Origin: Anniella stebbinsi
Taxonomy: Eukaryota; Chordata; Lepidosauria; Squamata; Anniellidae
Direction: 5' to 3'
Length of the DNA: 64,000 bases
Assembly: GCA_029215795.1 (NCBI GenBank)
Contig: JARDYH010000018.1
Location: forward strand, 1-64,000
Shown: one piece after another, positions 61,430 through 64,000 of the stretch
Layout: every line of letters begins with the position of its first letter
Numbering within the stretch: position 1 is the first letter of the stretch
The notes under the pieces: model-generated
The model's input: the letters and a program-made list of their open reading frames with translations, nothing else
Told to the model about the DNA's origin: nothing
The model's database searches: none
Made by a program: the position numbers and the translations under genes

Positions 61430-63875
61430 TATAGAAGGAAGGGGAAGTCTAGGGGAAGTCTAGGGGAAGAAGGGGAAGGCTAGGGGAAGTCTAGGGGAAG
61501 CAGGGGAAGTATAGAGGGAAGGGGAAGTCTAGGGGAAGTCTAGGGGAAGAAGGGGAAGTCTAGGGGAAGTCCAGGGGAAGAAGGGAAAGTATAGAGGGAA
61601 GGGGAAGTCTACGGGAAGTCTAGGGGAAGAAGGGGAAGTCTAGGGGAAGAAGGGGAAGTCTAGGAGAAGTCTAGGGGAAGAAGGGGAAGTATAGCGGGAA
61701 GGGGAAGTCTAGGGGAAGTCTAGGGGAAGAAGGGGAAGTATAGAGGGAAGGGGAAGTATAGGGGAAGAAGGGGAAGTCTAAGGGAAGAAGGGGAAATCTA
61801 GGGGAAGAAGGGGAAGTATAGAGGGAAGGGGAAGTCTAGGGGAAGTCTAGGGGAAGAAGGGGAAGTATAGAGGGAAGGGGAAGTATAGGGGAAGAAGGGG
61901 AAGTCTAAGGGAAGAAGGGGAAGTCTAGGGGAAGAAGGGGAAGTATAGAGGGAAGGGGAAGTCTAGGGGAAGAAGAGGAAGTCTAGGGGAAGAAGGGGAA
62001 GTCTAGGGGAAGAAGGGGAAGTATAGAGGGAAGGGGAAGTCTAGGGAAAGAAGGGGAAGTATAGAGGGAAGGGGAAGTCTAGGGGAAGTCTAGGGGAAGA
62101 AGGGGAAGTCTAGGGGAAGTCTAGGGGAAGAAGGGGAAGTATAGAGGGAAGGGGAAGTATAGGGGAAGAAGGGGAAGTCTAAGGGAAGAAGGGGAAGTCT
62201 AGGGGAAGAAGGAGAAGTATAGAGGGAAGGGGAAGTCTAGGGGAAGAAGAGGAAGTCTAGGGGAAGAAGGGGAAGTTTAGGGGAAGAAGGGGAAGTATAG
62301 AGGGAAGGGGAAGTCTAGGGGAAGAAGGGGAAGTATAGAGGGAAGGGGAAGTCTAGGGGAAGTCTAGGGGAAGAAGGGGAAGTCTAGGGGAAGTCTAGGG
62401 GAAGCAGGGGAAGTATAGAGGGAAGGGGAAGTCTAATGGAAGAAGGGGAAGTATAGAGGGGAGGGGAAGTCTAGGGGAAGAAGGGGAAGTCTAGGGGAAG
62501 AAGGGGAAGTCTAGGGGAAGAAGGGGAAGTAGAGAGGGAAGGGGAAGTCTAGGGGAAGTCTAGGGGAAGAAGGGGAAGTATAGAGGGAAGGGAAGTCTAG
62601 GGGAAGTTAAGGGGAAGAAGGAGAAGTCTAGGGGAAGTCTAGGGGAAGCAGGGGAAGTATAGAGGGAAGGGGAAGTCTAATGGAAGAATGGGAAGTATAG
62701 AGGGAAGGGGAAGTCTAGGGGAAGTCTAGGGGAAGAAGGGGAAGTCTAGGGGAAGTCTAGGGGAAGAAGGGAAAGTATAGAGGGAAGGGGAAGTCTACGG
62801 GAAGTCTAGGGGAAGAAGGGGAAGTCTAGGGGAACAAGGGGAAGTCTAGGAGAAGTCTAGGGGAAGAAGGGGAAGTATAGATGGAAGGGGAAGTCTAGGG
62901 GAAGAAGGGGAAGTCTAGGGGAAGAAGGAAAATATAGCGGGAAGGGGAAGTCTAGGGGAAGTCTAGGGGAAGAAGGGGAAATATAGAGGGAAGGGGAAGT
63001 ATAGGGGAAGAAGGGGAAGTCTAAGGGAAGAAGGGGAAGTCTAGGGGAAGAAGGGGAAGTATAGAGGGAAGGGGAAGTCTAGGGGAAGAAGAGGAAGTCT
63101 ATGGGAAGAAGGGGAAGTCTAGGGGAAGAAGGGGAAGTATAGAGGGAAGGGGAAGTCTAGGGGAAGAAGGGGAAGTATAGAGGGAAGGGGAAGTCTATGG
63201 GAAGTCTATGGGAAGAAGGGGAAGTCTAGGGGAAGTCTAGGGGAAGCAGGGGAAGTATAGAGGGAAGGGGAAGTCTAATGGAAGAAGGGGAAGTATAGAG
63301 GGAAAGGGGAAGTCTAGGGGAAGAAGGGGAAGTCTAGGGGAAGAAGGGGAAGTCTAGGGGAAGAAGGGGAAGTAGAGAGGGAAGGGGAAGTCTAGGGGAA
63401 GTCTAGGGGAAGAAGGGGAAGTATAGAGGGAAGGGAAGTCTAGGGGGAGTATAGGGGAAGAAGGGGAAGTATAGAGGGAAGGGGAAGTCTAGGGGAAGAA
63501 GGGGAAGTCTAGGGGAAGAAGGGGAAGTATAGAGGGAAGAGAAAGTCTAGGGGAAGAAGGGGAAGTATAGAGGGAAGGGGAAGTCCAGGGGAAGTCTAGG
63601 GGTAGAAGGGGAAGTCTAGGGGAAGAAGGGGAAGAAGGGAAGGTATAGAGGGAAGGGGAAGTCTACGGGAAGTCTAGGGGAAGAAGGGGAAGTCTAGGGG
63701 AAGAAGGGGAAATCTAGGGGAAGAAGAGGAAGTATAGAGGGAAGGGGAAGTCTAGGGGAAAAAGGGGAAGTCTAGGGGAAGAAGGGGAAGTCTAGGGGAA
63801 GTCTAGGGGAAGAAGGGGAAGTATAGAGGAAAGGGGAAGTCTAGGGGAAGAAGGGGAAATCTAGGAGAAGAAGGG

Positions 63876-64000
63876 GAACTCTAGGGGAAGAAGGGGAAGT
63901 ATAGAGGGAAGGGGAAGTCTAGGGGAAGAAGGGGAAGTCTAGGGGAAGTCCAGGGGAAGAAGGGAAAGTATAGAGGGAAGGGGAAGTCTACGGGAAGTCT
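63876..64000 (+). other. Junction at the right end of the window
   Basis: GAACTCTA begins at 63,876. At its other six occurrences (2,502, 13,660, 16,221, 42,187, 47,001, 60,239) it is followed by AAATCTAGG and then the GTGTA/ACGTGG cluster. Here it instead passes, near 63,930, into GTCCAGGGG, GGGAAAGTATAG and TCTACGGG, the context otherwise seen near 48,310, 51,190, 53,690, 56,690 and 61,570. A new HOR arrangement therefore begins at the window edge. Confidence 0.75.

Larger units (their letters stand above)
1..64000 (+). repeat. GGGGAAG-based three-module satellite array
   Basis: The entire window is head-to-tail tandem repeat. Three modules all begin GGGGAAG: A = GGGGAAGTCTA (11 bp), B = GGGGAAGAA (9 bp) and C = GGGGAAGTATAGAGGGAA (18 bp). 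C looks like an A module with a C-to-A change plus a 7-bp GAGGGAA tail; B looks like A with TCT replaced by A. The modules therefore probably share one ancestor (inference). Modules are mostly exact, with scattered substitutions and rare 1-bp indels. All copies point the same way, and I saw no run of three or more C on this strand. Stop codon TAG lies in every A and C module, and the module lengths rotate the frame, so no reading frame stays open on the + strand; the reverse complement carries TAG in every A module too. There is no unique DNA, transposon or gene anywhere, including in every stretch longer than 300 bases. The family name and host are unknown to me. Confidence 0.97.
42150..64000 (+). 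repeat. HOR family III array
   Basis: Long units combine landmarks of families I and II. GGGGCAGTATAG and the GTGTA/ACGTGG cluster come from family I; GAAGTTAAGG, TATAGATGG and TATAGCGGG come from family II. TATAGACGG, TATAGAAAG and GAAGGCTAGG are its own. TATAGAAAG begins at 42,486, 47,280, 50,152, 55,648 and 60,537. TATAGAAGG, a landmark older than this block, begins at 43,359, 48,173, 51,045, 53,551, 56,541 and 61,430. I saw no GAATTC after 40,210. The array runs off the right end of the window. Confidence 0.85.

Noticed and set aside
1..64000. Open reading frames
   Set aside because: TAG falls in every A and C module on the + strand, and TAG in every A module on the reverse strand, while 11-bp steps rotate the frame. 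No start-to-stop frame with a ribosome site or protein-like composition was seen; any short frame is low-complexity chance.
1..64000. CRISPR-like alternation of repeat and spacer
   Set aside because: The pieces between GGGGAAG cores are only two to eleven bases and are themselves repeated, with no unique spacers, leader or cas genes.
1..64000. Simple-sequence artefact or vector/low-complexity contamination
   Set aside because: Exact kilobase-scale landmark spacing and shared private variants show an evolved HOR structure, not random low-complexity sequence.
1..64000. Naming a host species or a known satellite such as human HSat or Drosophila AAGAG-type arrays
   Set aside because: The modules do not match the well-known unit sequences I can recall, and nothing else in the window identifies the host.

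Overview
The whole 64 kb is one uninterrupted tandem-repeat (satellite) array. I found no gene, RNA gene, mobile element, CRISPR array or ordinary single-copy DNA. Every part is built head to tail from three short modules that all begin GGGGAAG: A = GGGGAAGTCTA (11 bp), B = GGGGAAGAA (9 bp) and C = GGGGAAGTATAGAGGGAA (18 bp). They combine mostly as A-B, A-B-C (38 bp) and A-A-B-C (49 bp). The + strand is extremely purine-rich: the canonical 49-bp unit has 24 G, 17 A, 6 T and 2 C. Orientation never flips. Such a long pure satellite points to a eukaryotic chromosome (centromeric, pericentromeric, subtelomeric or sex-chromosome heterochromatin) assembled from long reads. The species cannot be told from this sequence, and I do not recognise the satellite as a named family.

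Above the modules lies a clear higher-order repeat (HOR) structure, readable from rare variants that recur at exactly fixed distances. Family I fills about 1-7,600 and 13,689-18,946. Its diagnostic variants are TATAGCGAG and GACTACAG (534 bp apart in all six complete copies) and GAAGTAGGGG, and its basic period is 1,257 bp. Family II fills about 7,601-13,688 and 19,001-42,150. Its variants GAATTCTA, GACGTAG and GAAGTTAAGG sit at +0, +254 and +703, with periods of 1,479/1,480 and 1,882 bp. Family III fills about 42,150-64,000. It mixes landmarks of both families in longer units of 4,814, 2,872, 2,506, 2,990 and 4,889 bp.

On the largest scale, positions 1-13,688 behave as a 13.7 kb super-unit (family I then family II). 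A second copy starts at 13,689. It tracks the first up to 18,946, skips about 2.1 kb at a chimeric junction, resumes at 19,001 as a near-identical copy of 7,601-11,630, and then expands into the long family II array. Recent amplification is visible as an exact 3,618-bp tandem duplication (19,840-27,075), a perfect 80-bp duplication (29,561-29,720), a 287-bp duplication (3,242-3,815) and a 3.66 kb pair sharing private variants (49,840-53,503 and 55,336-58,999). Length differences between copies are usually whole modules (20, 31 or 80 bp), which suggests unequal exchange or slippage in register at GGGGAAG.

No protein-coding system is present. The interest lies in the array's architecture, its extreme strand asymmetry with dense G-quadruplex and purine-mirror potential, and CpG dinucleotides that occur only in HOR-diagnostic variants. 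Positions were read by eye: landmark distances were cross-checked between copies, but percent identities were not computed.
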